A stretch of DNA of 32,940 nt from Pseudomonadota bacterium (GCA_021792835.1 JAJYTY010000016.1:1-32940), one strand, 5' to 3'. Positions 1-9,181 are shown, counted from the first letter of the stretch. Program-made: numbers and translations. The notes: generated by a model from the sequence alone, not told the origin.

Positions 1-1
1 C

Positions 2-250
2 ATAGCCTTCTTCCTGGTCTCGCTGCTCGGCCTGATCGTGTTCGCGAGCGTGCACGACACCCCGGTGGCGCTGCTGTTCGTCGGCCTGATGCTCGTGTAC
101 TTCTTCGAGTTCTTCTATTGCTTCGACCTGATGATGCCGTTCAGCAAGAAGATGCTCGGACTCGTCCACACCCTGACCGGTCTGCTGCTGATGTACCTGA
201 CCTTCGGCATCGTGCTGAACCTGTCGATCGGAGCGCATCTGACCATCTGA
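2..250 (+). CDS. C-terminal part of a membrane protein of unknown function
   Basis: The reading frame is open from the window edge to a TGA, giving 82 residues of a protein that starts upstream. It is strongly hydrophobic with about three membrane segments: IAFFLVSLLGLIVF, then ALLFVGLMLVYFFEFFY, then LVHTLTGLLLMYLTFGIVL. The short loop FDLMMPFSKK lies between the last two. I do not recognise the family. There is no CXXCH, Walker or transporter signature in the visible part. It converges on pobR with a GC-rich hairpin between them. The gene is real by its hydropathy pattern and clean stop; function is unknown. Confidence 0.6.
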   Translation: MAFFLVSLLGLIVFASVHDTPVALLFVGLMLVYFFEFFYCFDLMMPFSKKMLGLVHTLTGLLLMYLTFGIVLNLSIGAHLTI

Positions 251-260
251 TGCACCTCGA

Positions 261-285
261 CGCCCGGGGTCCGCGGTCCCGGGCG
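261..285. terminator. GC hairpin between converging genes
   Basis: CGCCCGGG (261-268) pairs perfectly with CCCGGGCG (278-285) around a 9-base loop. It lies between the stop of the first gene and the stop of pobR, where a two-way terminator would be expected. There is no T-run on either side, so intrinsic termination is uncertain. Confidence 0.4.
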
Positions 286-316
286 CGCCGGCTCGGCCCG
301 CCAGGCGGCTCCGGCT

Positions 317-1186
317 TCAGGGCTGCGCGCGTTGCGCCAGTTGCTGGCGGAACGCGCGCGGCGAGCGCCCGGCCACGCGCGCGAACACGCGGCTGAACAG
401 CGCCGGATCGACGTAGCCCAGCGCGTAGGCGATGGACGCCACGCTCAGGTGGGTGAACGCGAGCTGCCTGCGCGCCTCGCGGATCACCCGCGCGTCGATC
501 AGGCGCGATGCCGGCTCGCCGGTGGCGCCGCGCAGCACCCGACTCAGGTGGGTCGGCGTCACCGCCAGACGGCGCGCGTAGTCGGCCACCGTCCAGTGCT
601 CGCGATAGTGCGCTTCGAGCAGCGCCTCGAATCGCTGCAGCAACTGCGATTGCGCCAGCTTTCCCGCGCTTGCGTCGACGCGCACGCCGACGCGAGCGGC
701 ACGCGCCAGCAAGGCGCTGCCGAGTCCGCGCAGCACCAAGGCCCGGGCCGCCGAGCGCCCGGCGTATTCCTGCCCGAGCTGCGAGGTGACGGAGTCGACG
801 GAGGCGTCGGCGATCCCCACCCACGGCTGGCCGAGGGCGCGGCGCACGTCGGGGTCGCGCACCAGCAATTCGTCCAGTATGGAGTCGGTCAGCGTGACCA
901 CCAGGCCGTCGCTGTCAGGCGCGAAGCGAAAGCCGTGCACGGTGCCCTGTGGCACGTTGACCAGCGACCACGGGCCCAGCGCATGCTCGGCCTCGTCCAG
1001 CAGCGCGTGCCCGCCGCCGTTGCGCAGCAGCAGCAGCTGGTGCAGGCGCTCGTGCCGGTGCGCGGCGAGTTCCCAGTCATGCAGCACGGAACGTTGCGCG
1101 ATGGTCTCGCAGTGCATCACGTCCGGCAGTTGCTCGAACTCGCCGTACAGGCTGTAGTGACGAATGGACCCGGTTCGCTGCGTCAT
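317..1186 (-). CDS. pobR: AraC/XylS-family regulator, probable activator of pobA
   Basis: This 289-residue cytoplasmic protein has an AraC-type architecture. An N-terminal cupin-like sensor (about 1-150) carries AAHRHERLHQLLLLRNG and the turn VNVPQGTVHGF. A C-terminal double helix-turn-helix (about 190-285) carries WTVADYARRLAVTPTHLSRVLR and the signature ASIAYALGYVDPALFSRVF, followed by RVAGRSPRAFR. It is divergent from pobA with 203 bases between the starts. That is the known arrangement for the AraC-type PobR of pseudomonads and many Betaproteobacteria, which activates pobA in response to 4-hydroxybenzoate. Assignment to 4-hydroxybenzoate rests on this position; the effector cannot be read from the sequence. 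Confidence 0.85.
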   Translation of the reverse strand: MTQRTGSIRHYSLYGEFEQLPDVMHCETIAQRSVLHDWELAAHRHERLHQLLLLRNGGGHALLDEAEHALGPWSLVNVPQGTVHGFRFAPDSDGLVVTLTDSILDELLVRDPDVRRALGQPWVGIADASVDSVTSQLGQEYAGRSAARALVLRGLGSALLARAARVGVRVDASAGKLAQSQLLQRFEALLEAHYREHWTVADYARRLAVTPTHLSRVLRGATGEPASRLIDARVIREARRQLAFTHLSVASIAYALGYVDPALFSRVFARVAGRSPRAFRQQLAQRAQP

Positions 1187-1290
1187 GGCTGGACGCCGAA
1201 CTTAGGGCCGGGTGGCCCCCCATCGCTTGTCCTCGATCAAGCTCATCACGCCGAGTTCGCGGCCGGATGTTCGAAACGTACAAGTCTGCG

Positions 1291-1309
1291 CCGGAATCGA
1301 CCATTCCGG
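1291..1309. promoter_or_regulatory. Inverted repeat in the pobR-pobA spacer, candidate operator
   Basis: CCGGAAT (1291-1297) and ATTCCGG (1303-1309) form a perfect 7-base dyad around CGACC, about 80 bases before the pobA ATG. A possible -10 (TAATCT, 1327-1332) lies 17 bases after TTCCGG (1304-1309). The dyad would therefore overlap a poor -35 element, as expected for an activator-dependent promoter. The operator role is inference. Confidence 0.4.
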
Positions 1310-1353
1310 GGCGCGGCGCCGCTGACTAATCTGCAGGCCTGGATCGCGAATGA

Positions 1354-2562
<1,209 letters not shown>

Positions 2563-2571
2563 GAGCGTGGG

Positions 2572-2624
2572 CGAAGCCGGCGACGGGTCCGTGCCCGCGC
2601 CGGCACCCGCCGAATCGGGCTTCG
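2572..2624 (+). terminator. Possible hairpin after pobA
   Basis: CGAAGCC (2572-2578) pairs with GGCTTCG (2618-2624). The long loop contains a second stem, GTGCC (2591-2595) with GGCAC (2602-2606). It starts about ten bases after the pobA stop. The only trailing T-rich sequence is weak, so this is a tentative terminator. Confidence 0.3.
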
Positions 2625-2675
2625 TCAAATTCTGATCCTCCTGTCGGTCACGCGCGGGCGCGGAAGTTCGCGATG

Positions 2676-2700
2676 CGATATATTCCGCCGAACATAACCG
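2676..2700 (+). promoter_or_regulatory. Mo-box-like dyad upstream of the oxyanion transporter
   Basis: CGATATAT (2676-2683), eight bases, then ACATAACCG (2692-2700) form an imperfect inverted repeat. It resembles the ModE operator pattern CGTTATAT...ATATAACG known from molybdate operons. It is an AT-rich island in very GC-rich DNA, about 80 bases before the binding-protein gene, and the same cluster encodes a ModE-like protein. Directly after it GCCCGCC (2702-2708) and GGCGGGC (2713-2719) form a tight leader hairpin with a four-base loop. Recognition by the ModE-like protein is inferred. Confidence 0.5.
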
Positions 2701-2778
2701 CGCCCGCCATGCGGCGGGCACGCCCGCAACCGAAGCGGTCGGTCGTCAAGCCGGCCCCGCTCCACTGGAGAGTCGTTC

Positions 2779-3756
2779 ATGCATCGAATCCCGTTGGTCG
2801 CGCGCGCCGGCCGCCGCGCTGGCGCCCGCGTCGTCGAATTCGCATCGGCGGCGGCCATCGCCTGCGCCGCGCTGCTCCTTCCGGGCTCGGCCGCGCAAGC
2901 GGCGCAGCCGGTACTGTCGGTCGCCTACGCCGGGTCGATGGGCGCGGTGATGGACCAGGCCCTGGGGCCGCGCATTCACCATGAGACGGGCGTGGCCTTC
3001 CAGGGGCGCGGCGCCGGAGCCTACGGACTCGCCCACCTGCTGGCGGCGCGCCAGATCCGGGCCGACGTGTTCGTGTCGATCACCCCCGGGCCCATCGAGG
3101 TGCTGCGCAAGGCCGGGCTGGTCGATCGCGCGGTTCCGGTGGCAAGCACGCAGATGGTCATCGCCTACAGTCCCGACGGCCCGCACGCGAAGCTGTTCCG
3201 CGAGGCGGCGCAGGGGGGCCTGCCCTGGTACAAGGTGCTGGAGCAGCCCGGCGTGAAGTTCGGGCGCACCGATCCGGCGACCGATCCGCAAGGCCGCAAC
3301 ATCGTGTTCGCGATGCTGCTCGCCCAGGACTACTACAAGCAGCCCGGGCTGGCGGCGAGGATCCTCGGCGACTATCAGCACAACACGTCGCAGATCTTCT
3401 CCGAGCCTTCGCTGCTGAGCCGGCTGCAAAGTGGCCAGATCGACGCCTCCTCCGGCTACCAGAGCGCCGTGATCTCGCACAAGCTGCCCTACATCAAGCT
3501 GCCGGCGCAGGTGAACCTGAGCGATCCGTCGATGATCCGCGACTGGTATTCGAAGGTGCACTTCAGCATCACCGGCCCCGACGGCAAGCCGATGCGCCTG
3601 TCCACGCAGCCCCTGGTGTTCTACGCCGCGGTGCTGAACAACGCGGCGAATCCGCGGGCCGGGCGGGAATTCGTGCGCCTGATGCAAAGCCCGCAGGGGC
3701 GCAGGATGTTCCACGAGTACGGCTACGGCGCGCCCAAGGGCGGCGAGCTGCATTGA
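2779..3756 (+). CDS. Periplasmic oxyanion (molybdate/tungstate-type) binding protein
   Basis: This 325-residue protein has a signal peptide whose hydrophobic core is AIACAALLLPG, with probable cleavage after AAQA near residue 46. The mature part opens with SVAYAGSMGAVMDQAL, the ligand-binding start typical of the ModA/WtpA/sulfate-binding superfamily. It also has GAGAYGLAHLL, ADVFVSI, GRTDPATDPQGRN and a C-terminal segment ending RMFHEYGYGAPKGGEL. It would capture an oxyanion in the periplasm and pass it to the permease encoded next. The ATG follows GGAGAG at a normal distance. Molybdate or tungstate is preferred because a ModE-like gene and a Mo-box-like dyad lie in the same cluster; the ligand itself is not proven. 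Confidence 0.8.
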   Translation: MHRIPLVARAGRRAGARVVEFASAAAIACAALLLPGSAAQAAQPVLSVAYAGSMGAVMDQALGPRIHHETGVAFQGRGAGAYGLAHLLAARQIRADVFVSITPGPIEVLRKAGLVDRAVPVASTQMVIAYSPDGPHAKLFREAAQGGLPWYKVLEQPGVKFGRTDPATDPQGRNIVFAMLLAQDYYKQPGLAARILGDYQHNTSQIFSEPSLLSRLQSGQIDASSGYQSAVISHKLPYIKLPAQVNLSDPSMIRDWYSKVHFSITGPDGKPMRLSTQPLVFYAAVLNNAANPRAGREFVRLMQSPQGRRMFHEYGYGAPKGGELH

Positions 3757-3758
3757 GC

Positions 3759-4577
3759 ATGTTCGCCGCGCAGCAGCCTGTCCCGCCGCCGGGCATGCAT
3801 GGCGCCGCGCCGGCGCCGCGCCGGCGCGCGGTGTTCGCGCTCGGCGCGGCCGCGCTGGCCCTGCTGAGCCTTCCGTTCGTCGCGCTGGTGCTGAGCACGC
3901 CGTGGGCGCGGCTGCAACTGCAGCAGGGCGACGCGGCGGCGTTGCTCGTGTCGGTCGGCTACACGCTGGTGGCCCTGCTGATCGTCGTGCTTTGCGGCAC
4001 TCCGCTGGCGTGGCTGCTGGCGCGCCACGAGTTCCGCGGCAAGCGCTTCGCCGAGGCGCTGCTGCTGCTCGGGCTGCTGACACCGCCGCTGGCCATGGGT
4101 CTGTTGCTGGCCATCACCTACGGACCCTACACGCCGCTGGGCCGCGCCGCCGGCCACATCGGGATCGGACTGACCAACACGCCGGCGGCCTTCGTGCTGG
4201 CGCAGGTCTATGCCAGCGCGCCGTACTTCATCGTCGCCGCGCGCGCCGCCTTCGAGGCGGTGCCGCCGGAACTCGAGCAGATGTCGCTGAGCCTCGGGCA
4301 GTCGCCGTGGCGCACCTTCGTGCGCATCACGCTGCCGCTGTCGCGGCTGGGCCTGGCCGCGGGAATCGCGCTGGCGTGGGTTCGCGCGCTGGGAGAGTTC
4401 GGCATCGTGCTGATCATGGCCTACTACCCGCAGGGCATCCCGGTGAAACTGTGGGTCAACCTGGAGGACGTCGGCGTCGGGGCCGTCTACCCCTTGCTCT
4501 GGTTGTTCTTCGCGATCGGGCTGCCGCTGCCGTTGTTGCTGGGGATGGCCTCGCGGCGCGGCGCGAGCGCGGCCTGA
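3759..4577 (+). CDS. ABC transporter permease of ModB/WtpB type
   Basis: This inner-membrane protein of 272 residues has about six membrane segments. Its cytoplasmic coupling loop ELEQMSLSLGQSPWRTFVRITLP matches the EAA---G---------I-LP motif of binding-protein-dependent permeases. It forms the channel for the oxyanion delivered by the preceding binding protein. The ATG at 3759 starts two bases after the upstream stop; a TTG at 3753 overlapping that stop is a possible alternative. No gene for the ATPase that must power this permease follows. The cluster continues instead with a ModE-like regulator, so the ATPase is presumably shared or encoded elsewhere. Confidence 0.85.
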   Translation: MFAAQQPVPPPGMHGAAPAPRRRAVFALGAAALALLSLPFVALVLSTPWARLQLQQGDAAALLVSVGYTLVALLIVVLCGTPLAWLLARHEFRGKRFAEALLLLGLLTPPLAMGLLLAITYGPYTPLGRAAGHIGIGLTNTPAAFVLAQVYASAPYFIVAARAAFEAVPPELEQMSLSLGQSPWRTFVRITLPLSRLGLAAGIALAWVRALGEFGIVLIMAYYPQGIPVKLWVNLEDVGVGAVYPLLWLFFAIGLPLPLLLGMASRRGASAA

Positions 4578-4731
4578 CCGGCCGATGCCTGCGGCCGCTC
4601 CTGGCGCCGGCGGGCCCGGGCAGGACCGTCCCGCACGGCTGCGGCACTGCGGCCGCTGGTACGCGCGCGGTCGGCCCGCTATGCTGCAAGCCTGCGCTGG
4701 CCATCGGCTGGCGCCACCTGCAGACCCTACG

Positions 4732-5139
4732 ATGTCCAGCAAACCGCAGAGCAGCGCGCGCGGCGGCGCGTCCTCCGCCGGACACGCCCCCGGCGAGGCC
4801 AGCGTGCGCTTTCGCCTGCGGGTCACCGAGGGCGATGCCATCGCCATCGGCCCGGGCAAGATCGCGCTGCTCGAGGCGGTAGGACGCACCGGCTCGATCA
4901 CCGCGGCGGCCAAGAGTCTGGACATGTCCTACCGCCGCGCCTGGCTGCTGCTCGACGAACTCAACCGTTCGCTGCGCGTGGCCGCGGTGGATTCCACCAA
5001 AGGGGGCGCGGCGCACGGCGGCAGCGAATTGACCGACGCGGGGCGCGAACTCATCGCGCTGTACCGGCGCATCGAGCAGACCGCGATGCACGCCTGCCAC
5101 GACGACATCCGGCGCATGCTGCGCATGCTCGCGAGCTGA
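4732..5139 (+). CDS. Short ModE-like winged-helix regulator without molybdate-binding domain
   Basis: This 135-residue protein matches only the N-terminal DNA-binding half of ModE. It contains IAIGPGKIALLEAVGRTGSITAAAKSLDMSYRRAWLLLDELN, then a wing region with GGAAHGGSELTDAGRELIALYRRIE. ModE of E. coli is about 260 residues with two C-terminal Mop domains; those are absent here and the frame ends cleanly. The ATG at 4732 was chosen because conserved sequence begins after it; the frame is open further upstream. It lies 154 bases after the permease on the same strand and probably controls that uptake locus. How it senses the oxyanion without a ligand domain is unclear. Confidence 0.82.
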   Translation: MSSKPQSSARGGASSAGHAPGEASVRFRLRVTEGDAIAIGPGKIALLEAVGRTGSITAAAKSLDMSYRRAWLLLDELNRSLRVAAVDSTKGGAAHGGSELTDAGRELIALYRRIEQTAMHACHDDIRRMLRMLAS

Positions 5140-5268
5140 GGCCGGTCACCCCCGTCTTGTCGCACGAATGACCCGTCGGCATCGCGGCCCGGGACATTGC
5201 CGCTATGCTCGCGTCGAGCACCGCATGGCCATCGACGGCCACGCGCCGCCTATTCGGGGAGCCCCCTC

Positions 5269-5871
5269 ATGTCCCGTCTTGCGCTGTGGACCCATGCCAC
5301 CGTGGTCGCGATGATCGCCACCCTCGGCGCGCTGCTGGCGGCCGCATGGCAGCTCGGCGAGCTGCGCAGAGCCTGGCCGCTGCTGCTGCTGCCGATCGCG
5401 CTGGCGCCCTTCGTCGAGTTCGGGCTGCACAGATACGTGCTGCACGCCAGGCTGGCCCGGCGCGACGGGCTGCTGCGGCGCCTGCAGGTGGCGTTGCATC
5501 ACGCGCATCATGCCGACCCGCGCCGCGTGGACCGGCTGTTCTGGCCCGCATGGGCGCTGCCGCCGCTGGGCCTGGCCATCTACGCGGGCTACGCGCTGGC
5601 CTTCGGTGCCGCCACCGCGCTGGTGCCGATGGCCGGCAGCGTGGCGTACTTCCTGTTCTACGAATGGATGCACTTCTCGCACCATGACCCCCGCTACGTG
5701 CCGCGCACCCGCTACGGCCTGCGCATGCGCCGGGCGCACATGCATCACCACTACTACAACGCCGAGCATTGGTGGGGCATCACCAACGACCTCGCTGACG
5801 TGCTGTTGCGCACCGGCGGCGGCGAGAACTACCCGAAGCCGCCGCGGGGCAACCCGCGCGTGCTGCGCTGA
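5269..5871 (+). CDS. Membrane fatty acid hydroxylase / sterol desaturase family protein
   Basis: This 200-residue integral membrane protein carries the histidine clusters of non-heme di-iron hydroxylases, in order HRYVLH, HHAHH, HFSHH and HMHHHYYN. It has several hydrophobic segments, including ATVVAMIATLGALLAA and AWPLLLLPIALAPF. The family hydroxylates or desaturates lipid chains, sterols or carotenoids, with the iron site facing the cytoplasm. The ATG at 5269 precedes the first membrane segment; in-frame upstream codons lack such sequence. It converges on the TauE-like gene with eight bases between stops. The substrate cannot be read from sequence or context; there are no carotenoid or hopanoid genes nearby. 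Confidence 0.82.
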   Translation: MSRLALWTHATVVAMIATLGALLAAAWQLGELRRAWPLLLLPIALAPFVEFGLHRYVLHARLARRDGLLRRLQVALHHAHHADPRRVDRLFWPAWALPPLGLAIYAGYALAFGAATALVPMAGSVAYFLFYEWMHFSHHDPRYVPRTRYGLRMRRAHMHHHYYNAEHWWGITNDLADVLLRTGGGENYPKPPRGNPRVLR

Positions 5872-5879
5872 CGGCTCTC

Positions 5880-6623
5880 TCAGGCAGCGGCGCGCAGCGC
5901 CTGCGCGAGCAGCACCGCGCCCACCAGCACCAGCCCGGCATGCACATAGCGCAGGAAGCGCTCGCCGTGCAGGCGGTGGTTGGCGGCACGGCCCAGCGCG
6001 ATCGCCGGGAGCGCGGCCAGCAGCGACTGCAGGTAATAGCGCGTGACCTCCGGAACCCACATTCCCGCCAGCCAGTAGCCGGCCATCGCGAGCACGCTGG
6101 CGGGCAGGAAGTAGCCCTGCAAGGTGGCCCGGAAACGCTGCGCCGACCAACGCCGCATGCTGCCATACACCACCAGCGGCGGCCCGTTCATGCCGTAGGC
6201 GGCGCCCAGCACGCCGGCCAGGAAGCCGCAGCCCAGCAGCCAGCCGAGGCTGTCCTGGCGCAATTCAGGCACCCGCCGTCCGAGCAGCGAGTAGCCGGCG
6301 AATGCGATGATCACCAGCGCCAGCACGATCTTCGTGAAGGTCTCGTAGGGGCTTCCCAGCAGCAGCAGCCCGAGCGGGATCCCGGCCAGAGACGGCAGCA
6401 GCAGGCCGCCGGAACTGCGCAGGTGGATGCTTCTCCAGTCCTGCGCCACGATGGTCGCGGCGATGGTGATCGACAGCAGCACCACCAGCGGCGTGGCCAC
6501 GCGCAGCGGCATGCACAGCGCCAGCAGCGGAACCGCGAACAGCGCCTCGCCGAAACCGAAGGTCGACCGGATGAGGGTCGCGACGAACACGATCAACAGG
6601 ACGTACAGCGTAGTCGGGGTCAT
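5880..6623 (-). CDS. TauE/SafE-type (TSUP family) membrane permease
   Basis: This 247-residue inner-membrane protein has about eight hydrophobic segments. The N-terminal IRSTFGFGEALFAVPLLAL and the mid-protein GCGFLAGVLGAAYGMNGPPLVVY are the repeated half-motifs of the 4-toluenesulfonate/sulfite exporter (TSUP) family, which moves sulfite, sulfoacetate or similar organic anions. It is not closely followed by another minus-strand gene; its neighbour converges on it. A sulfur-anion substrate would suit the cytochromes elsewhere in the window, but the family is functionally broad and the substrate is not evident. Confidence 0.85.
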   Translation of the reverse strand: MTPTTLYVLLIVFVATLIRSTFGFGEALFAVPLLALCMPLRVATPLVVLLSITIAATIVAQDWRSIHLRSSGGLLLPSLAGIPLGLLLLGSPYETFTKIVLALVIIAFAGYSLLGRRVPELRQDSLGWLLGCGFLAGVLGAAYGMNGPPLVVYGSMRRWSAQRFRATLQGYFLPASVLAMAGYWLAGMWVPEVTRYYLQSLLAALPAIALGRAANHRLHGERFLRYVHAGLVLVGAVLLAQALRAAA

Positions 6624-6680
6624 GCGGCGGGATACGCCACGACTGCTCGCAGGTGCGGGCAGCGCGGCGCGGGAGGGGAT

Positions 6681-6701
6681 GCGTCGCCATGGTAGCGACG
6701 C
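6681..6701 (-). terminator. Hairpin after the PAS kinase gene
   Basis: GCGTCGC (6681-6687) and GCGACGC (6695-6701) form a perfect stem with a seven-base loop, starting 14 bases beyond the kinase stop on the minus strand and before the TauE-like start. No T-run follows, so the call rests on position and stem only. Confidence 0.35.
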
Positions 6702-6714
6702 GCGCCGCCGCCAC

Positions 6715-9108
6715 TCAGTCCGGCACGGTGCGCTCGCAGCGGACCTCGGTCCCGCCGCCGGGCTGGCGCAGCAGCGATAGCGTGGCGCCGACCAGATGCG
6801 CGCGGTAGCGCATGATCGAGAGTCCGAGTTGCCCCCAGCGCGGAGCGGTCGCGGGCAGGCCGACGCCGTCGTCGCGTACGCTCAGTACGAAGGAGCTTGC
6901 GTGGGCGTGGAATCCGACCTCGATGCGGGTCGCGCGCGAATGCTTGAGAGCGTTGGCCACGGCCTCCTGCGCGATGCGATAGACGTGGGTCGCGACGACC
7001 TGTTCGAGCTGCAGGTCCCGTGCCGCGTAGGTGAAGCGGCAGGTCACGCCCTGCGCCTCGTCGGCGCTGGCCACCATCGCGCGCAGCGCGTGCTCCAGCG
7101 ACTGCGCGTCGGCGTGCACCGGTGCACTGCCGTTGGCGATCGCGCGTGCCTGCAGCAGGGCCTGCGCGAGTTGCGTGTCGACCTGCCGCAGCGTGGCCAT
7201 CCACGGTTGCTCGTTCTCCGCGGGGGGGATGCGGCGCCGCAGCGCGGCGATCATCAGGCTGGCGGCCGCCAGTTGCTGACACACGCCATCGTGGATCTCG
7301 CGACCGATGCGCGCCTGCTCGGCCGTGCTGATCTCGATGACTTCGCGCTCCAGCGCGCGGCGCTCGCTGAGATCGCGCAGGATCACATGCAGCAGGCGAT
7401 GTCCCGCATCGTCGAAGGCCGACGCGACGAATTCGACGTCGAACTCCCTGCCGTCCACCCTGCGGGCTCGCTGCTGCTGCACGGCCACCTCGTCGCCATC
7501 GTCCTGCCCGGACCCCAGGCGCGCCGCCATCGCAAGTCCCCGCCCGTCGGCGAGGAATTCACCGAGCGAATGCCCGATGACCTGTTCGCGGTCGCAGGCT
7601 CCCAGCAAGGTCAGCGCGGTGCGGTTGACCATCAGCACGCGGTCGCGCTCGCACACGAACACCGCGTCGGGCGAGTGCTCGTACAGGTTGCGGTAACGCT
7701 GCGCGCTCTCGGCGAGCGCACGCTCGGTCTGCTTGCGCTGGCTCAGGTCGAACACGTAGGCGATGCGGTGCACGGCCTGTCCGGAGTCGTCGTGGGTCAC
7801 GGTCAGGTCGACCAGCGCGGGAAACACGCTGCCGTCCTTGCGCGCGAATTCGGTCTCGAAGCTCAGGTGGTCGGCGCGGTCGACCTTGTCGAGCAGGGCC
7901 TTGAATCGATCCTGCTGCCAATCCGGGCACAGCATGAAGATGTCGCGCCCGATCAGTTCCTCGCGCTCATAGCCGCTCTGGCGGGCGAAGGCGCCGTTGA
8001 CGTCGAGGGTCGTGTTGCTGCGCGCATCGGCGATGCTGGCCGGCAGTTCGGCCATCTCGAAGGCCTTCGCGCTGAGTGCGAGCTCGAGCTCGACGCGGCG
8101 CTTCGCGCTGAGGTCGTGCGAGTAGGCGATGCGGTGCAGCGGCTTTCCCTGCTCGTCGCGCAGCAGTGAGATGTCGAATCGGACCGGAAAGCGCGACCCG
8201 TCGGCATGCTGGTTCTCGCTTTCGAACACCAGGTGGTCGCTGCCGTCCACCCGCGCCTGCGCGTCGCGCACCTCGGCTGCGAGCCCGGACGGGAACAACT
8301 GGTCGATCGGCATGCCGACGAAGTCCTCGCGCCTGCGGCCGCGGCGCTCGGCGAAGGCCGGGTTGACCTCGAGCAGCCGGTTGGTCGCGGCGTCGGAGAT
8401 CGAGATGCCGAATCCGGCCATCTCGAAGGAGGTGGCGGTCAACTCCAGTCGCGCCGCGCTGCGTCGTTGCTCGGTGACGTCGCGCGAGATCCCGAAACTT
8501 CCGATCACTTGTCCCTGCGCGTCGCGCAGCGGACCCGCGGTGGTGTGGAACAGACGCGGCTCGCCGTCGACCTCGACCGGGTCGTCGAAGCTGTGGACCA
8601 CCCTGTCCTGGAAGATGTCGCGCGCCCGGGCACGCAGCCTGGCCGCCTGCTGCGCCGGGAACAGCTTTTCATCGGTGACGCCGATGGCCTCGTCGTGGCG
8701 CAGTCCCAGCAGGCGCTCGGCCGCCCGGTTCATCACCAGGTAGCGGCCATCGTGGTCCTTCGCGTAAATGGCGTCGTCGGAACTCTCGACGATGTCGGCG
8801 AACATCGCGCGCATGCGTGCGACGTCGCGCTGCAGCGCCTCGTCGGCGGCGGCCTGGGCCTCGGCCGCGCGCGACACGCGGCGCAGCAGCAGGACCAGCA
8901 GCAGCGCGCTGAGCAGCACGAAGCCGATCCCCTTCGCCGACGCGAGCGCTTCCGCAGCTCCCGGCGAGGGAACCGCTATGCGCAGGACGCGGTCGGAGAC
9001 GAGGATCCACAGGCTCGCGGCGAGCACGTACGCGAACACATACATGCGCGTGCGGCCGGAACCTGCGATCCTCGCCAGGGCATCCGCGGGCGGCTGGCGA
9101 TCGGACAT
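6715..9108 (-). CDS. Membrane sensor histidine kinase with four PAS domains
   Basis: This 797-residue kinase has two N-terminal membrane segments (about 22-45 and 60-80) around a very short periplasmic loop. Four PAS domains follow at about 105-225, 228-345, 348-465 and 475-590, with turns such as SFGISRDVTEQRR and HRIAYSHDLSAKRR. A HisKA_3-type dimerisation helix EQARIGREIHDGVCQQLAAAS places the phospho-acceptor at His606. The ATPase domain has an N-box (EAVANALKH) and a G-box (DDGVGLP). It would autophosphorylate in response to a cytoplasmic or membrane signal read by the PAS domains. NarL-type kinases normally pair with a LuxR-type response regulator, but none is in the window. The PAS ligand residues do not reveal heme or flavin. 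Confidence 0.92.
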   Translation of the reverse strand: MSDRQPPADALARIAGSGRTRMYVFAYVLAASLWILVSDRVLRIAVPSPGAAEALASAKGIGFVLLSALLLVLLLRRVSRAAEAQAAADEALQRDVARMRAMFADIVESSDDAIYAKDHDGRYLVMNRAAERLLGLRHDEAIGVTDEKLFPAQQAARLRARARDIFQDRVVHSFDDPVEVDGEPRLFHTTAGPLRDAQGQVIGSFGISRDVTEQRRSAARLELTATSFEMAGFGISISDAATNRLLEVNPAFAERRGRRREDFVGMPIDQLFPSGLAAEVRDAQARVDGSDHLVFESENQHADGSRFPVRFDISLLRDEQGKPLHRIAYSHDLSAKRRVELELALSAKAFEMAELPASIADARSNTTLDVNGAFARQSGYEREELIGRDIFMLCPDWQQDRFKALLDKVDRADHLSFETEFARKDGSVFPALVDLTVTHDDSGQAVHRIAYVFDLSQRKQTERALAESAQRYRNLYEHSPDAVFVCERDRVLMVNRTALTLLGACDREQVIGHSLGEFLADGRGLAMAARLGSGQDDGDEVAVQQQRARRVDGREFDVEFVASAFDDAGHRLLHVILRDLSERRALEREVIEISTAEQARIGREIHDGVCQQLAAASLMIAALRRRIPPAENEQPWMATLRQVDTQLAQALLQARAIANGSAPVHADAQSLEHALRAMVASADEAQGVTCRFTYAARDLQLEQVVATHVYRIAQEAVANALKHSRATRIEVGFHAHASSFVLSVRDDGVGLPATAPRWGQLGLSIMRYRAHLVGATLSLLRQPGGGTEVRCERTVPD

Positions 9109-9167
9109 CTGCGTGGCGTCTGCCGGAAACCTCCGCCGCGCGGCACGGGCACGCGCACCAGACGGGG

Positions 9168-9181
9168 TCGATCCGGGTCAA
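9168..9181. promoter_or_regulatory. FNR/ANR-like half-palindromic box
   Basis: TCGAT-CCGG-GTCAA matches the FNR-type pattern TTGAT-N4-ATCAA at eight of ten defined positions. It lies 60-73 bases before the PAS kinase start. A chance match is possible in this short spacer. Confidence 0.25.

Noticed and set aside
1228-1242. TTGTC-CTCG-ATCAA in the pobR-pobA spacer as an FNR box
   Set aside because: One half-site is poor and aerobic monooxygenase genes give no reason to expect it; likely chance.
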